Shown here: one piece after another, positions 17,295 to 26,096 of the stretch | How positions within the stretch are numbered: position 1 is the first letter of the stretch | Layout of the letters: every line of letters starts with the position of its first letter | Virus record (IMG/VR): IMGVR_UViG_3300036859_000973 | Location: 21,102 to 85,101 of that record | Strand: one strand, 5' to 3' | From: a virus | Length of the DNA stretch: 64,000 nucleotides | Made by a program: the position numbers and the translations under genes | Notes under the pieces: model-generated | Seen by the model: only the letters and a program-made list of their open reading frames with translations | Told to the model about the DNA's origin: nothing | Databases searched by the model: none

Positions 17295-19397
17295 ATGCCC
17301 TTTGACGCGAGCGGATTCTGGGTCAAGCGCGGCGTCACGGACATCCTCCAGGCGATCAAGGACGCGCTGCGCGCCAAGCTCGGTCCGAACTTCGATCTCA
17401 CCGATGGCAGCCCTGCCTTGAAGTGGCTCCAGGCCTGGGGCGCCATGCCCCTGGCCGAGGTCGAGAACGACATGGACGACATCGTCCGCGAGGGCCGCTG
17501 GGCCGACTCGCGGAATCCGTGGGACATCTCCTTCATGTTCCCGCGGAAAGCCGCGGCGCGCGCCACGGGCGACGTCGGGATCAGCTTCAAGACCGTCCAG
17601 TCGTCGCCGGACCCGTACTTCGCGTCGGGCACGCTCACCTTCATCGACACCGCGGATCGCAGCTACGACCTGATCGACGACGTGGACCTGCCGACGAAGG
17701 CCCTCGACATCAACGAGACGGCCTCGTCCTCGGAGACCATCGACGGCACGACGACGCGCATCGCGCAGAAGTTCACGACCGCGGCGCGCGAGTTCCTCCA
17801 GGCCTTCGGCGTCAAGGTCACGGGCACGATCACGCTCACGGTGCGGATCGAGACGGACGTCGGCGGCGAGCCGAGCGGCACGCTGGCCCACGCCAACCTG
17901 GAGCGCACCGGCTGGTCGCCGACGTCCGGGAGCTTCGCGACCGAGGTCTTCACCAACGGGGCCTTCATCGACGATGGCATCTACTGGATCGTCTTCACGC
18001 GCACCGCCGGGTCCGGCACCTTCGATGGCGGGACGGGCGGCACAGCCAACCAGGTCAAGAAGTTCGCCTCGGGCGCGTGGTCGAACTCCTCGAACGTCGA
18101 GAACCTCAACATCGAGGTGATCCGCGGGGGCATCGCTAGCGTGCGTGCGCAGGTGGCTGGCGCGGCTGGCAACATCGACCCCGACTCGATCGACGACGTC
18201 TCGTTCCCAGGCGGCGCCACCATCGGCGAGCGCTGGGCCACGAACGTCGGGGAGTTCGGCAACCAGGACGCCTTCGACGGTGGCCAGGACGAGGAGACCA
18301 TCGCCCTCTACCGCACGCGCGTCCGCAACCGCCTCCACGCCAACCCGGAGTGCAGCCTCGATGGCCTCATCGCGGCCGTGGACGACGGCGTGGATGGCGT
18401 CGAGAGCGTCAGTGGCCAGGAGAACACCGACGACACCGGCAGCACGATCAACAAGGTCTTCGACAGCAACCAGACCGGCACGGCCTCGGAGACCATCGAT
18501 GGGACGACCACGAAGATTGCCCAGAAGTTCGTCACCACCGAGGAGCGCTTCGTCCAGCACGCCAACGCGAAGCTCGCGTCGGACACCTCCCTCATCTGCA
18601 AGGTACGCATCGAGACCGATACCGCAGGCAGCCCCTCCGGGGCGCTGGCCAACGCCTACTTCGAGAAGACGAACTTCGACTTCGATGGCACGAACCTCTC
18701 GACGGTCACGTTCGACAACGGCGCCTACCTTCCGGCCGGCACCTACTGGCTCGTCTTCGAGCGCACTAGTGGCAGCGGCACCTTCGATGGTGGCACCGGT
18801 GGAACGGCCGACCAGGTGAAGAACAACGACGGGACGTGGGCCCTCGACGCCAACGTCGAGAACCTCAACTCCGAGGTCCTCGGAGGCATCCCGCCCCACG
18901 GCGCGCGCATCTACGTCGATGGGGGCGACGCCGATGCCATCGCCCAGGAGCTATGGGAGTCGCACAGCACTGGCACCACGCTGGACGGCGTGGACTCCGG
19001 CACGGCCAAGGACCGCAACAACGCCGACCAGACGGTGCGCTTCGAGCGGCCGACCATCGTCCCGATCTACATCGACATCACCATCACGAAGACCGACGAC
19101 TTCTCCGGCGACGAGGACACGATCCGCGACGAGATCGTGGACTACATCGGCGGCCTCGACACGGGTGGGACCAGCCATCCAGGCCTCGCCGTGGACTTCG
19201 ACGTCATCCGGAACAAGCTCATCACGCGCGTCCTGTCGCTGACGGGCCTCGTGAACATCACGAGCCTCAAGCTCGACACCGTGGACCCGCCCGTTGCCAC
19301 CACGGGCGACATCGGCATCGCCGTGGGCGAGAAGGCCAAGATCGAGGACATCGCCGCCGACGTGGACGTGACCTTGGTTCTGGCGAGCGGGGTGTAG
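17295..19397 (+). CDS. Baseplate J-like protein with two inserted homologous beta domains
   Basis: The 700-residue protein has the N- and C-terminal parts of P2 gpJ/Mu gp47-type wedge proteins: an N-terminal helix region with FDLTDGSPALKWLQAW, the central GGIASVRAQVAGAAGNI and PGGATIGERWATNVGEFGNQ, QDEETIALYRTRVRNRLHAN, and a C-terminal domain with DDFSGDEDTIRDEIVDYIGG. Two homologous domains of about 130 residues, at about 143-275 and 395-530, interrupt it. Both run SETIDGTTT[RK]IAQKF ... VRIETD ... YW[IL]VF.RT.GSGTFDGGTGG. They resemble carbohydrate-binding beta-sandwiches. The insertions are unusual for the family. Confidence 0.75.
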   Translation: MPFDASGFWVKRGVTDILQAIKDALRAKLGPNFDLTDGSPALKWLQAWGAMPLAEVENDMDDIVREGRWADSRNPWDISFMFPRKAAARATGDVGISFKTVQSSPDPYFASGTLTFIDTADRSYDLIDDVDLPTKALDINETASSSETIDGTTTRIAQKFTTAAREFLQAFGVKVTGTITLTVRIETDVGGEPSGTLAHANLERTGWSPTSGSFATEVFTNGAFIDDGIYWIVFTRTAGSGTFDGGTGGTANQVKKFASGAWSNSSNVENLNIEVIRGGIASVRAQVAGAAGNIDPDSIDDVSFPGGATIGERWATNVGEFGNQDAFDGGQDEETIALYRTRVRNRLHANPECSLDGLIAAVDDGVDGVESVSGQENTDDTGSTINKVFDSNQTGTASETIDGTTTKIAQKFVTTEERFVQHANAKLASDTSLICKVRIETDTAGSPSGALANAYFEKTNFDFDGTNLSTVTFDNGAYLPAGTYWLVFERTSGSGTFDGGTGGTADQVKNNDGTWALDANVENLNSEVLGGIPPHGARIYVDGGDADAIAQELWESHSTGTTLDGVDSGTAKDRNNADQTVRFERPTIVPIYIDITITKTDDFSGDEDTIRDEIVDYIGGLDTGGTSHPGLAVDFDVIRNKLITRVLSLTGLVNITSLKLDTVDPPVATTGDIGIAVGEKAKIEDIAADVDVTLVLASGV

Positions 19398-19399
19398 GG

Positions 19400-19999
19400 A
19401 TGGGCCTCACGACGGCCCACCTCCTGCGGCGGCTGACGACGGCGTACTACAAGCGCTCCGGTGGGAACAACGAGAAGCTCGCCGACATCTTCCGCCAGGG
19501 CTACTGGGAAGGCATCGAGGACGACCTCGCGACGTTGCGCACCGAGAGCATGCTGCTCACGATGACCGACGTCGAGATCATCGAGCTATGGCAGCGCCAG
19601 TGGATCGACGTCGCGCCGCGGCCGGACGAGAGCCTCGCCAGCTACCGGCTGCGCGTCAAGGGCGCCCTCGCGCGCAAGGTCGCTGGGACGCACCCCAACG
19701 CGATCATGGAAGTCGTCGAGGGCATGATCGACGGCGAGCTTGGCGACGTGACCATCGTGGAGAACGAGGACTTCGACACGGGGAACTTCCGGCGGGCCTA
19801 CTTCTACCTCCAATTCCCCGTCGAGCGGCTCACAAGCCAGGGCTTCACGGACGCCGAGATCACGCAGGCCCTCGCCGACATCGAGGAGGTCGTGAACCAG
19901 CTTGCCGCTGCGGGCGTCCTCGGCGAGATCAAGGTCCAGGGCGGCGCCGAGTGGGACTCTGGCATGTGGGACACCGCCGGCGACGTGTGGGGCTCCTAG
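19400..19999 (+). CDS. Tail protein I-like / baseplate periphery protein
   Basis: A 199-residue protein directly after the J-like gene, where P2 gpI / YmfQ-type proteins sit. The segment WIDVAPRPDESLASYRLRVK followed by GALARKVAGTHPNAIMEVVE fits that group, in which the region tolerates degenerate helices. It would connect the wedge to tail fibres. ATG 19400 lies 3 nt after the J-like stop in GTGTAGGGATG. Confidence 0.6.
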   Translation: MGLTTAHLLRRLTTAYYKRSGGNNEKLADIFRQGYWEGIEDDLATLRTESMLLTMTDVEIIELWQRQWIDVAPRPDESLASYRLRVKGALARKVAGTHPNAIMEVVEGMIDGELGDVTIVENEDFDTGNFRRAYFYLQFPVERLTSQGFTDAEITQALADIEEVVNQLAAAGVLGEIKVQGGAEWDSGMWDTAGDVWGS

Positions 20000-20061
20000 G
20001 CGGCTTCAAAGCGAAGGACCTTTAGGCCTGCCGTCGCGATAGCCGGACTGGCGAGACGGCG

Positions 20062-22752
20062 ATGGCGTTCACACCGCACCCGTTGACTGCGACGACCATC
20101 AGTTCGTCGGACATGGCTAGGCACCTCGACGACCTGGCCAGCTTCCGGAACCGGTGGGTCTCTGGCTACGCCGAGACGCACTCCGCCGTGTCGCTCAACG
20201 TCACGATCGACACCGGTGTCGCCATCATCGGGGGCCGCCGCGTCGGCGTGGCGACCGATGCCAGCGTGGTCGCGGCGCTCCAACCCAGCGACACGAACCA
20301 CCTCTTCCTGAAGTCCGACGGCACGCTCTTCGTGGACCAGACTGGCGCTGGCCCGTCGGGCGAGTCGTTCAAGCTCTACGAGTTCGTCACCGACGGCAGC
20401 GGCGTCACGTCGGTCGTGGATTTCCGCGTGGACGACGTCGGCATCGACGCAACGCTCAACGTCGAGAAGGTCGTCGCGGACGGCAGCGACCCCGGCCTCG
20501 TGGGCGGCTACGCGCTCCTGGAGCAGACGCAGCCCTACCTGCGCTTCAAGGACGGCGCCAACATCAAGCGCCTGTGGTTCCGCTCGAACAAGATCCAAGT
20601 CACGGACGACGCCGGCGCGACGCTCACGGACGACCTCGGCAACATCACGCTCACGGGAACTGCCGGGAGCATCTTCTTCGCGGGCGCGACGGGCAGTGCC
20701 ACGGAGGACAACGCCAACCTCTTCTGGGACAACACGAACAACCGCCTCGGCATCGGCACAGCGACCCCGCAGTTCACCATCGACATCGCGGGTCAGGTGC
20801 GCATCCGCTCGGCGAACGCCCTCTCCTTCGGTGGCACGGGCGCAGCCGACAACGACGTCTCGCTCTCTCGCGGCGCCGCGGACCGTCTCGACCTGGCTAG
20901 CGGCGACAGCCTGCTCATCGCCACCGATGGCAGCACGGGCGCGCTCAAGTTCGGCGCCGCAGCCGATGTGGGGCTCTTCCGTGGTGCCGCGGACCGCCTC
21001 GACCTGGCGACGGGCGACTCGTTCAACATCGTCAGCGGATCGTTCCTCATCGGCGACACGGCGGTCTTCGAGAGCGACCGCGACCTGGCCGTCAGCCTGA
21101 TCCCGAACGCGAACAACACGCTGGCCCTCGGGTCCACGACGCGGAACTTCAGCGGCCTCTTCATCTCCTTCGCAGAGGGCAGCGTCCCGTACATCGGCGC
21201 GAGCGGGCAGCTTTCCCAGAACAACCTTGCCCTCAACTGGGACAACGCCAACAAGAAGCTCCAGCTTGGCGACGGCACGACCCTCGACGTGACGCTGTAC
21301 CGCAGTGCCGCGAACGTGCTCAAGACCGACGACTCGCTCACCGTCGCCATCGACCTTGACGTCACGGGCACCGTCAAGATCGGCGCGACGACGGTCTTCG
21401 AGGCAGACCGCGACTTCGCCATCGACTTGCTGCCGAACGCCGACAACGCCCTCGACCTCGGCAGCGCCGCGAAGCGGTTCGCCGAGGTCAACGGGGTCAT
21501 CGTCCAGGTCTTCGCCGCCGCGAGCGATGCGAACCCGATCGTCAAGCTCAGCAGCAACACCATCGAGATGGGCGCCGGCGGGGCCAGCGCCGTGGACGTG
21601 CGCCTCTTCCGCGGGGCCGCGGATCGCATGGACCTCGCCACTGGCGACTCGTTCAACCTCGTCTCCGGCTCGCTGATCTTCGTTGCCGGCGCCAACCAGG
21701 CCGCCCTGAGCCGCGGTGCCAACGACCGCCTCGACCTCGCCAGCGGGGACAGCTTCAACATCGTCAGCGGCTCGCTGCTCTTCGCCGCGACCGCCGTCAT
21801 CGACAGCAGCCGCAACCTCGTGGGCATCAACGCCGTTGCGCAGGCCCTCTCGCCCGACGCCACGGGTACGCGCGACCTCGGCACGACGTCGCTGAAGTAC
21901 CGCGACGTCTTCGCCGTCAAGGTCAAGGGTCTCAGCGATGGCGCGGCCACGGGCGAGGCCATCGTGTACGGCCAGGCTGCCGGCGGCGACCTGGGCGGGA
22001 CGTATCCGAATCCGACCGTACCTGCTGCGGCGTCATACGCCAACAAAGATACCAGCGCGGTTCCGGGTACTGGTGACATCTTGTGGCAAGGACCAATTCT
22101 TGCGGTGTCTGCAAATCCATCCAACAATGGTGGCGCGACACTGCCCGGTGCAATTTCTATCAATCATACATCTGGAACAACTCCTCGTAGGTTCTTCTTG
22201 ACAGGTCCCTTCTCGGCAGAGGCAGCGGGTAACTCGGCAGGCGTTCCTCTTGGGACAAAGTTCTATGCGAAGGGGATCTACAAGGAACATGCAGATACCA
22301 GGTTGGCAACTACTCACGAGAAGTTTGCAGTCGGTGTCATATTCGCTGCAGACAATGTCGATACCACTGTTTTTGCCAATCAAACGGAGACCACCCGCGA
22401 TGATCGTGCCACGGTGGCTGTAGTGGTCGATGCAACGGACGAAAGTATTCAGTCATACAATACCGCAGAAGCTGGAAATGCTGCGTACACAGACAGCACC
22501 TTTGATGCCGCCCTCGCAAGTGGAACTGAGTTCGAGATCATTGTTGAAGTTCCAACCGGAGCTAACAGCGACGATGACGTCTTGGTCACGATCAAGATCA
22601 GGGATAGTGGAGGTACGATGCGCACGATCTTCAGCGCAGCCGTCCCGGCATCTACCTCGGCCACTGCAAATCGGGCAGTCTTTCCAATCATCTTGATTAA
22701 CCAGGCGGCAACAGTTTACAATCTCTTTGGCAAGCTGGAGAAGGCGGCCTGA
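20062..22752 (+). CDS. Long tail fibre protein
   Basis: The 896-residue protein begins with a probable baseplate-attachment region (about residues 1-110), followed by a shaft with at least four copies of an RGA[AN]DR[LM]DLA[ST]GDS[FL] unit and related LGSTTRNF/LGSAAKRF/LGTTSLKY strands, typical of trimeric fibres that begin units with 'DLGSs..rw'. After GDLGGTYPNPTVP (about residue 645) the final 240 residues switch to a different, AT-richer coding style and form the likely receptor-binding tip. It probably determines host range. A 62-nt gap with a possible promoter precedes it. Confidence 0.75.
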   Translation: MAFTPHPLTATTISSSDMARHLDDLASFRNRWVSGYAETHSAVSLNVTIDTGVAIIGGRRVGVATDASVVAALQPSDTNHLFLKSDGTLFVDQTGAGPSGESFKLYEFVTDGSGVTSVVDFRVDDVGIDATLNVEKVVADGSDPGLVGGYALLEQTQPYLRFKDGANIKRLWFRSNKIQVTDDAGATLTDDLGNITLTGTAGSIFFAGATGSATEDNANLFWDNTNNRLGIGTATPQFTIDIAGQVRIRSANALSFGGTGAADNDVSLSRGAADRLDLASGDSLLIATDGSTGALKFGAAADVGLFRGAADRLDLATGDSFNIVSGSFLIGDTAVFESDRDLAVSLIPNANNTLALGSTTRNFSGLFISFAEGSVPYIGASGQLSQNNLALNWDNANKKLQLGDGTTLDVTLYRSAANVLKTDDSLTVAIDLDVTGTVKIGATTVFEADRDFAIDLLPNADNALDLGSAAKRFAEVNGVIVQVFAAASDANPIVKLSSNTIEMGAGGASAVDVRLFRGAADRMDLATGDSFNLVSGSLIFVAGANQAALSRGANDRLDLASGDSFNIVSGSLLFAATAVIDSSRNLVGINAVAQALSPDATGTRDLGTTSLKYRDVFAVKVKGLSDGAATGEAIVYGQAAGGDLGGTYPNPTVPAAASYANKDTSAVPGTGDILWQGPILAVSANPSNNGGATLPGAISINHTSGTTPRRFFLTGPFSAEAAGNSAGVPLGTKFYAKGIYKEHADTRLATTHEKFAVGVIFAADNVDTTVFANQTETTRDDRATVAVVVDATDESIQSYNTAEAGNAAYTDSTFDAALASGTEFEIIVEVPTGANSDDDVLVTIKIRDSGGTMRTIFSAAVPASTSATANRAVFPIILINQAATVYNLFGKLEKAA

Positions 22753-22754
22753 GG

Positions 22755-23081
22755 ATGACCTGGACCGAGGATGAGGGCCGGCGCATCGAGACGCTCGTGG
22801 CCAACGCCGAGGCGAACGCCCGTGCCCTCCTGCGGATCGAGCAGTCCGTGATCGGCTATCCTGGAATCGGTGGTGGTCTCATCTCTGACATGCGCGACGT
22901 GGAGCAGCGCCTCGCGGTGCTGGAGCGGTCCTCGTTCACGGCATCGGACATCGAAGGCATCGAGGAGCGCCTCGGCGAGATCGAGAAGAAGATGTACGTC
23001 GCGAGCGCCGCCTACGGGGCGGGTTCGGCCATCGCCATCTTCGTGGTGGCGGAGATCATCCTGCGCCTGGTCCCGATCTAG
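22755..23081 (+). CDS. Coiled-coil protein with C-terminal membrane segment
   Basis: The 108-residue product has a long charged helix (residues about 5-85) followed by one hydrophobic segment near the C-terminus (AIAIFVVAEIILRLV). It starts 3 nt after the fibre stop. A protein anchored by a C-terminal membrane helix at the end of the tail operon could be part of a lysis or envelope-attachment function, but no lysis family is recognised. Confidence 0.55.
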   Translation: MTWTEDEGRRIETLVANAEANARALLRIEQSVIGYPGIGGGLISDMRDVEQRLAVLERSSFTASDIEGIEERLGEIEKKMYVASAAYGAGSAIAIFVVAEIILRLVPI

Positions 23082-23130
23082 TACGGGAACAACGCTGTGT
23101 GGAGGGGCGAGTCTTTCAGTACGGGCGTGC

Positions 23131-23277
23131 ATGCTCCCCACGATGTGGGACGACGGGGAGCTTCAGGTCATCCAGAGGCTGGAGCGCATCGAGGATGCCA
23201 CCACGCGGCGCATCGAGCGACTCATGGACGAACTCGTCCACAGCCGGGGCGAGATCCTGGCGTGGCCGCCCGCCTAG
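23131..23277 (+). CDS. Tiny coiled-coil protein (48 aa)
   Basis: A 48-residue ORF from ATG 23131 (a second ATG at 23143 is possible) with an amphipathic helix (DGELQVIQRLERIEDATTRR) like the preceding gene's coil. It has no strong ribosome-binding site. Its stop lies immediately upstream of a TATA-like box. It may be a real small gene or chance; I rate it about even. Confidence 0.4.
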   Translation: MLPTMWDDGELQVIQRLERIEDATTRRIERLMDELVHSRGEILAWPPA

Positions 23278-23278
23278 C

Positions 23279-23380
23279 GGCTTATAAAGCGGGCTCAGTT
23301 CGGGCGCATAGTTCACGTCACGCACTGAGCGCGCGTCAACTTCGGAACGGTTAAGTCTCTCTGGACCAGGTTCCGGGCCC
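23279..23380 (+). promoter_or_regulatory. Intergenic promoter with TATA box before 23381 gene
   Basis: The sequence CTTATAAAG at about 23281-23289 matches an archaeal TATA box. It lies roughly 95 nt upstream of ATG 23381, so there would be a leader of about 70 nt that contains no recognisable ribosome-binding site near its start. The rest of the gap shows nothing else obvious. Confidence 0.5.
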
Positions 23381-23656
23381 ATGCCAACAGCCTCCGCATC
23401 CGCGAACGTCAAGGTCAAGACGGCCGGCGGAGGCGTCGCCAGCGTCTTCGACTGGCGCGTCGGCGAGGACACGGTGGACAAGCTCGTGCCGACGGGCATC
23501 GCTTGGGCGGGCCTGATCATCGGCTTCCTCATCCCGCTGATCGAGGAACTCGCCGCGCAGCAACTCATCGAACTGACCCCGGGCGTGCAAGCCCTGGTGC
23601 AGTCGCTGACCGTTCTCTATGTAGGGTTCCACGCGCGCGGCAGCCTGCGGGCCTGA
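23381..23656 (+). CDS. Small membrane protein, possible holin-like
   Basis: The 91-residue product has a polar N-terminus (about 35 residues) and one clear hydrophobic segment (IAWAGLIIGFLIPLIEELAA), followed by a second less hydrophobic helix (ALVQSLTVLYVGF). It has its own TATA box and is the last plus-strand gene of the late module, facing the minus-strand replication operon. Size and position resemble a holin, but no family motif supports this, and archaeal lysis proteins are poorly known. Confidence 0.5.
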   Translation: MPTASASANVKVKTAGGGVASVFDWRVGEDTVDKLVPTGIAWAGLIIGFLIPLIEELAAQQLIELTPGVQALVQSLTVLYVGFHARGSLRA

Positions 23657-23658
23657 GC

Positions 23659-23853
23659 CTACTTCGCCAGCCGGGCGAGGATGCGCTCCAGGCGCGCGAG
23701 GCGCTCCTCGACCGTCAGGTGGTGGTATGCCGGCGTGGGGATCTCCCAGCGGTCAGGGACAACGTGGTCCTCGACGGCGAGGTCGCACTCGGGCGCGATC
23801 GAGAGTTCCATGGCGTCGATGCGTTGGATTGTCTGCTCAGTGTTTCCTGCCAT
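23659..23853 (-). CDS. Small hypothetical protein (64 aa)
   Basis: The 64-residue product is acidic in the first half (MELSIAPECDLAVEDHVVP) and ends in an amphipathic helix (TVEERLARLERILARL). Its ATG at 23853 overlaps the end of the intein-containing nuclease gene by 17 nt. It is the last gene of the minus-strand replication operon and converges on the late module 3 nt away. Function unknown. Confidence 0.5.
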   Translation of the reverse strand: MAGNTEQTIQRIDAMELSIAPECDLAVEDHVVPDRWEIPTPAYHHLTVEERLARLERILARLAK

Positions 23854-25702
23854 CGGGTTCTTCCTCCTTGATGCCCAGTAGCTCGCGCGAGATCCGCGCG
23901 CAGCGGCGGAGCGAGATCAACTGCGCGCGCCCACCGGCGCCGCCCTTCCCGTCCTTGGCCGGCGGGCCCACGTCGATCATCGGCCAGCGGCCGAGGTGGA
24001 GGGCCTCCTCCAGCATCTTCCAATCCACCTCGCGCTCCGCCTTCACGCCGAAGGTCTCGCCATCCTTGGTGGGCCGCGTGACGTTGACGCCCGAGAGGCT
24101 GTCCAGGAGCCGCTGCCTCGGTGGCAGGCCCGTGGCCCACACGCGCGCCGGCTTGGGCGCCATCTCGGGATCGGCCTCGATGCGGCGCAGGATCTCCACG
24201 GTGTACGCGGGCCCGAACGACACGATGACCCAGAAGTTCTTCGAGATGCGGGCCAGGTGCTTCAGGGCTTGCGAGCGCGTGGCCTGCCAGCCGCGGAGGC
24301 GCTCGTTCCAGGCGTCGTTGGACTCCCCCCCGATTGGCTCCAGCTTGTCGTCGGTGAGCATGTCGATGGGGTCGAACTCGATGATGAGACCGTGGACGTA
24401 GGAAAGCTGGCGGTCGAGCTTGCCAGGGTCCTCCTTGTTGCGCCACGTCGCGACGTAGTCGCCCCAGGTGTTGTGAGTGACGATGAACCTCTCCGCGACG
24501 TAGAGACCATCTTTGTTGGCGACACGGATGCAAACTGCCTCGGCATCGCCCAATAGCTTCACGTTTTTGATCGAGCGCTTAACTGAGTGGGAACGGCGCC
24601 CTCTTTGTTTTTGGGAGTCTTGCTTGCGTGTTGTCCTGAACGGCTGCACCCAGGATGGATACTTAACAGAAATTGTCCAGTTTTTGCGCCCGGTTTTCTT
24701 GTTCCCTTTGTAGGTGTATTGACTGTTGGTCCTGCTGTTGCACCACACGACGCATCCTAGACTCTCTGCCAGATGTATGAAGTCCTCCGTCAGCTTTGGA
24801 CTTGTTGTGCCATATTTTACCGAGGTACGATCGCGACAGGCCCATCCATCGGTGTCCATCATTCCTTGGAGAAGGGCCACCCGTTGCTCTACGCTCCCAA
24901 ACAGATAGGTCTCTGGAATGAACTTCTCCCATGCACGATGGCCCGAGAGACCGAGTTTTCGTAGAGCAATGAGGTAGGGGTGGCGTTCACCGTATCCGGG
25001 TGAGCCGCTGATCCTCCATGTGATTCCTCTCTTGTCTGGAACAAGGCGAAGACCATCTGGCAGTAGGGCCCTGACGTTCTCAACCAATTCGGCGTCTCCT
25101 TTGGTGAATGTGACATCATCGCCAGTTAGACATCCATCTCCTAGCAAGACGCCAAGGACATATGGATGGATGGGGAGGTTTTTGCTTGAAAATTGCACAG
25201 GTTCCACGATGGGCAGGTGCCAACGATAACCACCGTGCCTCCACCTGACACTGTTGGCAATTTCCTTGAGGGGAATTGTTCTCCATGTACCGCCCGACTG
25301 TCTAACGGTCCAGAGGTGTTCTTCGGTACAACGTGTCTTGGCTCCATCCGTGAGCAGGACTTCGTAGATCGGAACCTTGCCTTGTGGGAAAACTCCAGTG
25401 ATTGTCGTAGGATTTCCGTCGGAACCGATGACGCGGTCGCCAACAGAGAGCTTCCCGATGGGAATCCATCCATCTGGCGTCAGGATCGGGGTGTCGATCG
25501 GATGCGCCTTGCGCTCGAAGCGGATCTCCAGCTTCGCATGGTGGTTCGCGGGTCGAGGGTCCTCGACGATCACAAGGAAGTCATACCTAAAAGGCGAACC
25601 GTCGTGGTCCTCCTCCTCGATGTCGAGATTCCAGATCTCGTCGCACTCCTGCTTGAAGATGGGCTCGTCGCGCGCCTCGCGCTCGTCCACGATGACTGTC
25701 AC
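23837..25702 (-). CDS. ERCC4-family (XPF/Mus81/Hef-like) nuclease with intein
   Basis: The 621-residue precursor is a 275-residue host protein plus a 346-residue intein. The N-terminal extein has VDERE (residues 5-9) and YDFLVIVE, the C-terminal extein continues with TWGDYVATW, so splicing restores ERK-TWGD, i.e. the ERKxxxD catalytic motif of ERCC4 nucleases. Further along are RQLSYVHGLIIEF and, near the end, LPPRQRLLDSLSGVN, which may be a reduced helix-hairpin-helix region. Such enzymes cut branched DNA during replication and recombination. The GTG start at 25702 overlaps the previous stop by 4 nt. Confidence 0.75.
   Translation of the reverse strand: MTVIVDEREARDEPIFKQECDEIWNLDIEEEDHDGSPFRYDFLVIVEDPRPANHHAKLEIRFERKAHPIDTPILTPDGWIPIGKLSVGDRVIGSDGNPTTITGVFPQGKVPIYEVLLTDGAKTRCTEEHLWTVRQSGGTWRTIPLKEIANSVRWRHGGYRWHLPIVEPVQFSSKNLPIHPYVLGVLLGDGCLTGDDVTFTKGDAELVENVRALLPDGLRLVPDKRGITWRISGSPGYGERHPYLIALRKLGLSGHRAWEKFIPETYLFGSVEQRVALLQGMMDTDGWACRDRTSVKYGTTSPKLTEDFIHLAESLGCVVWCNSRTNSQYTYKGNKKTGRKNWTISVKYPSWVQPFRTTRKQDSQKQRGRRSHSVKRSIKNVKLLGDAEAVCIRVANKDGLYVAERFIVTHNTWGDYVATWRNKEDPGKLDRQLSYVHGLIIEFDPIDMLTDDKLEPIGGESNDAWNERLRGWQATRSQALKHLARISKNFWVIVSFGPAYTVEILRRIEADPEMAPKPARVWATGLPPRQRLLDSLSGVNVTRPTKDGETFGVKAEREVDWKMLEEALHLGRWPMIDVGPPAKDGKGGAGGRAQLISLRRCARISRELLGIKEEEPDGRKH
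24470..25507 (-). other. Intein with LAGLIDADG endonuclease, class 3 signature, Ala at position 1
   Basis: This in-frame segment encodes 346 residues (66-411 of the precursor). It starts with Ala (AHPIDTPILTPDGW), not Cys or Ser, and ends VTHN followed by Thr. The block B region TEEHLW has Trp at the B:12 position (intein residue 66), block F has Cys at F:4 (EAVCIRV, residue 326), and Thr precedes the final His-Asn (residue 344): the Trp-Cys-Thr set of class 3 inteins, in which the block F Cys acts first. Two intact LAGLIDADG motifs (LGVLLGDGCL, LLQGMMDTDG) predict homing activity. The DNA is AT-richer than its host gene. Confidence 0.85.
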
Positions 25703-25932
25703 GTCTTGGCCTCCGGGACCAGTTGGTCCTCCAACGGACGCTGGAGGATCAGGACGGCCCCGTCGCGCTCGAAGGCGGCGACGCGCGTGATGAGGACGTC
25801 GAGGCGAGCCCGCGCCGTTGCCGCGTCGTCCTCGATCTGGCGCAGGATGTCGCGCTGCGCGGCGATCTCGTCGGCGAGCTTGTCCACCGCCTTCGCGAGC
25901 GCCTTCAGGGCCTTGGCGTGCTCGTCAATCAA
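25699..25932 (-). CDS. Coiled-coil hypothetical protein
   Basis: The 77-residue product is a continuous helix (AKALKALAKAVDKLADEIAA then DILRQIEDDAATARARLDVL) ending in a short tail. I choose TTG 25932 because it forms a 4-nt TTGA overlap with the upstream stop, the junction type used throughout; ATG 25962 would overlap by 34 nt. It is followed by a GTGA overlap into the ERCC4 nuclease gene, so it may be a partner of that enzyme. This is inference. Confidence 0.5.
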   Translation of the reverse strand: MIDEHAKALKALAKAVDKLADEIAAQRDILRQIEDDAATARARLDVLITRVAAFERDGAVLILQRPLEDQLVPEAKT

Positions 25933-26096
25933 GCCAGGATCACCATCTTCTTCATGCACCAACCGCAGCCGAGCGTCGGCGCCTCCATCTGGCTCGTCGT
26001 GTAGAGCAGCGTCGTTGGGCGCTGCTCGGTACGGTTGCCCGGACAGTGTGGCGTCACGCAGCCGTACTTGACGGTGCCGTTCACGAGCACAGACAT
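25929..26096 (-). CDS. Small zinc-finger protein (55 aa)
   Basis: From ATG 26096 the 55-residue product carries YGCVTPHCPGN (C-x4-C) and LGCGWCMKKM (C-x2-C), a compact four-cysteine zinc-binding pattern. The longer ORF upstream of this ATG is Arg/Pro/Gly-rich and looks non-coding. It is coupled to the coiled-coil gene downstream. A nucleic-acid or protein-binding adaptor is plausible. No family is recognised. Confidence 0.55.
   Translation of the reverse strand: MSVLVNGTVKYGCVTPHCPGNRTEQRPTTLLYTTSQMEAPTLGCGWCMKKMVILA

Noticed and set aside
17268-18899. 543-codon minus-strand ORF opposite the J-like gene
   Set aside because: It is a shadow of the J-like coding frame. No motif, start context or neighbour supports it.
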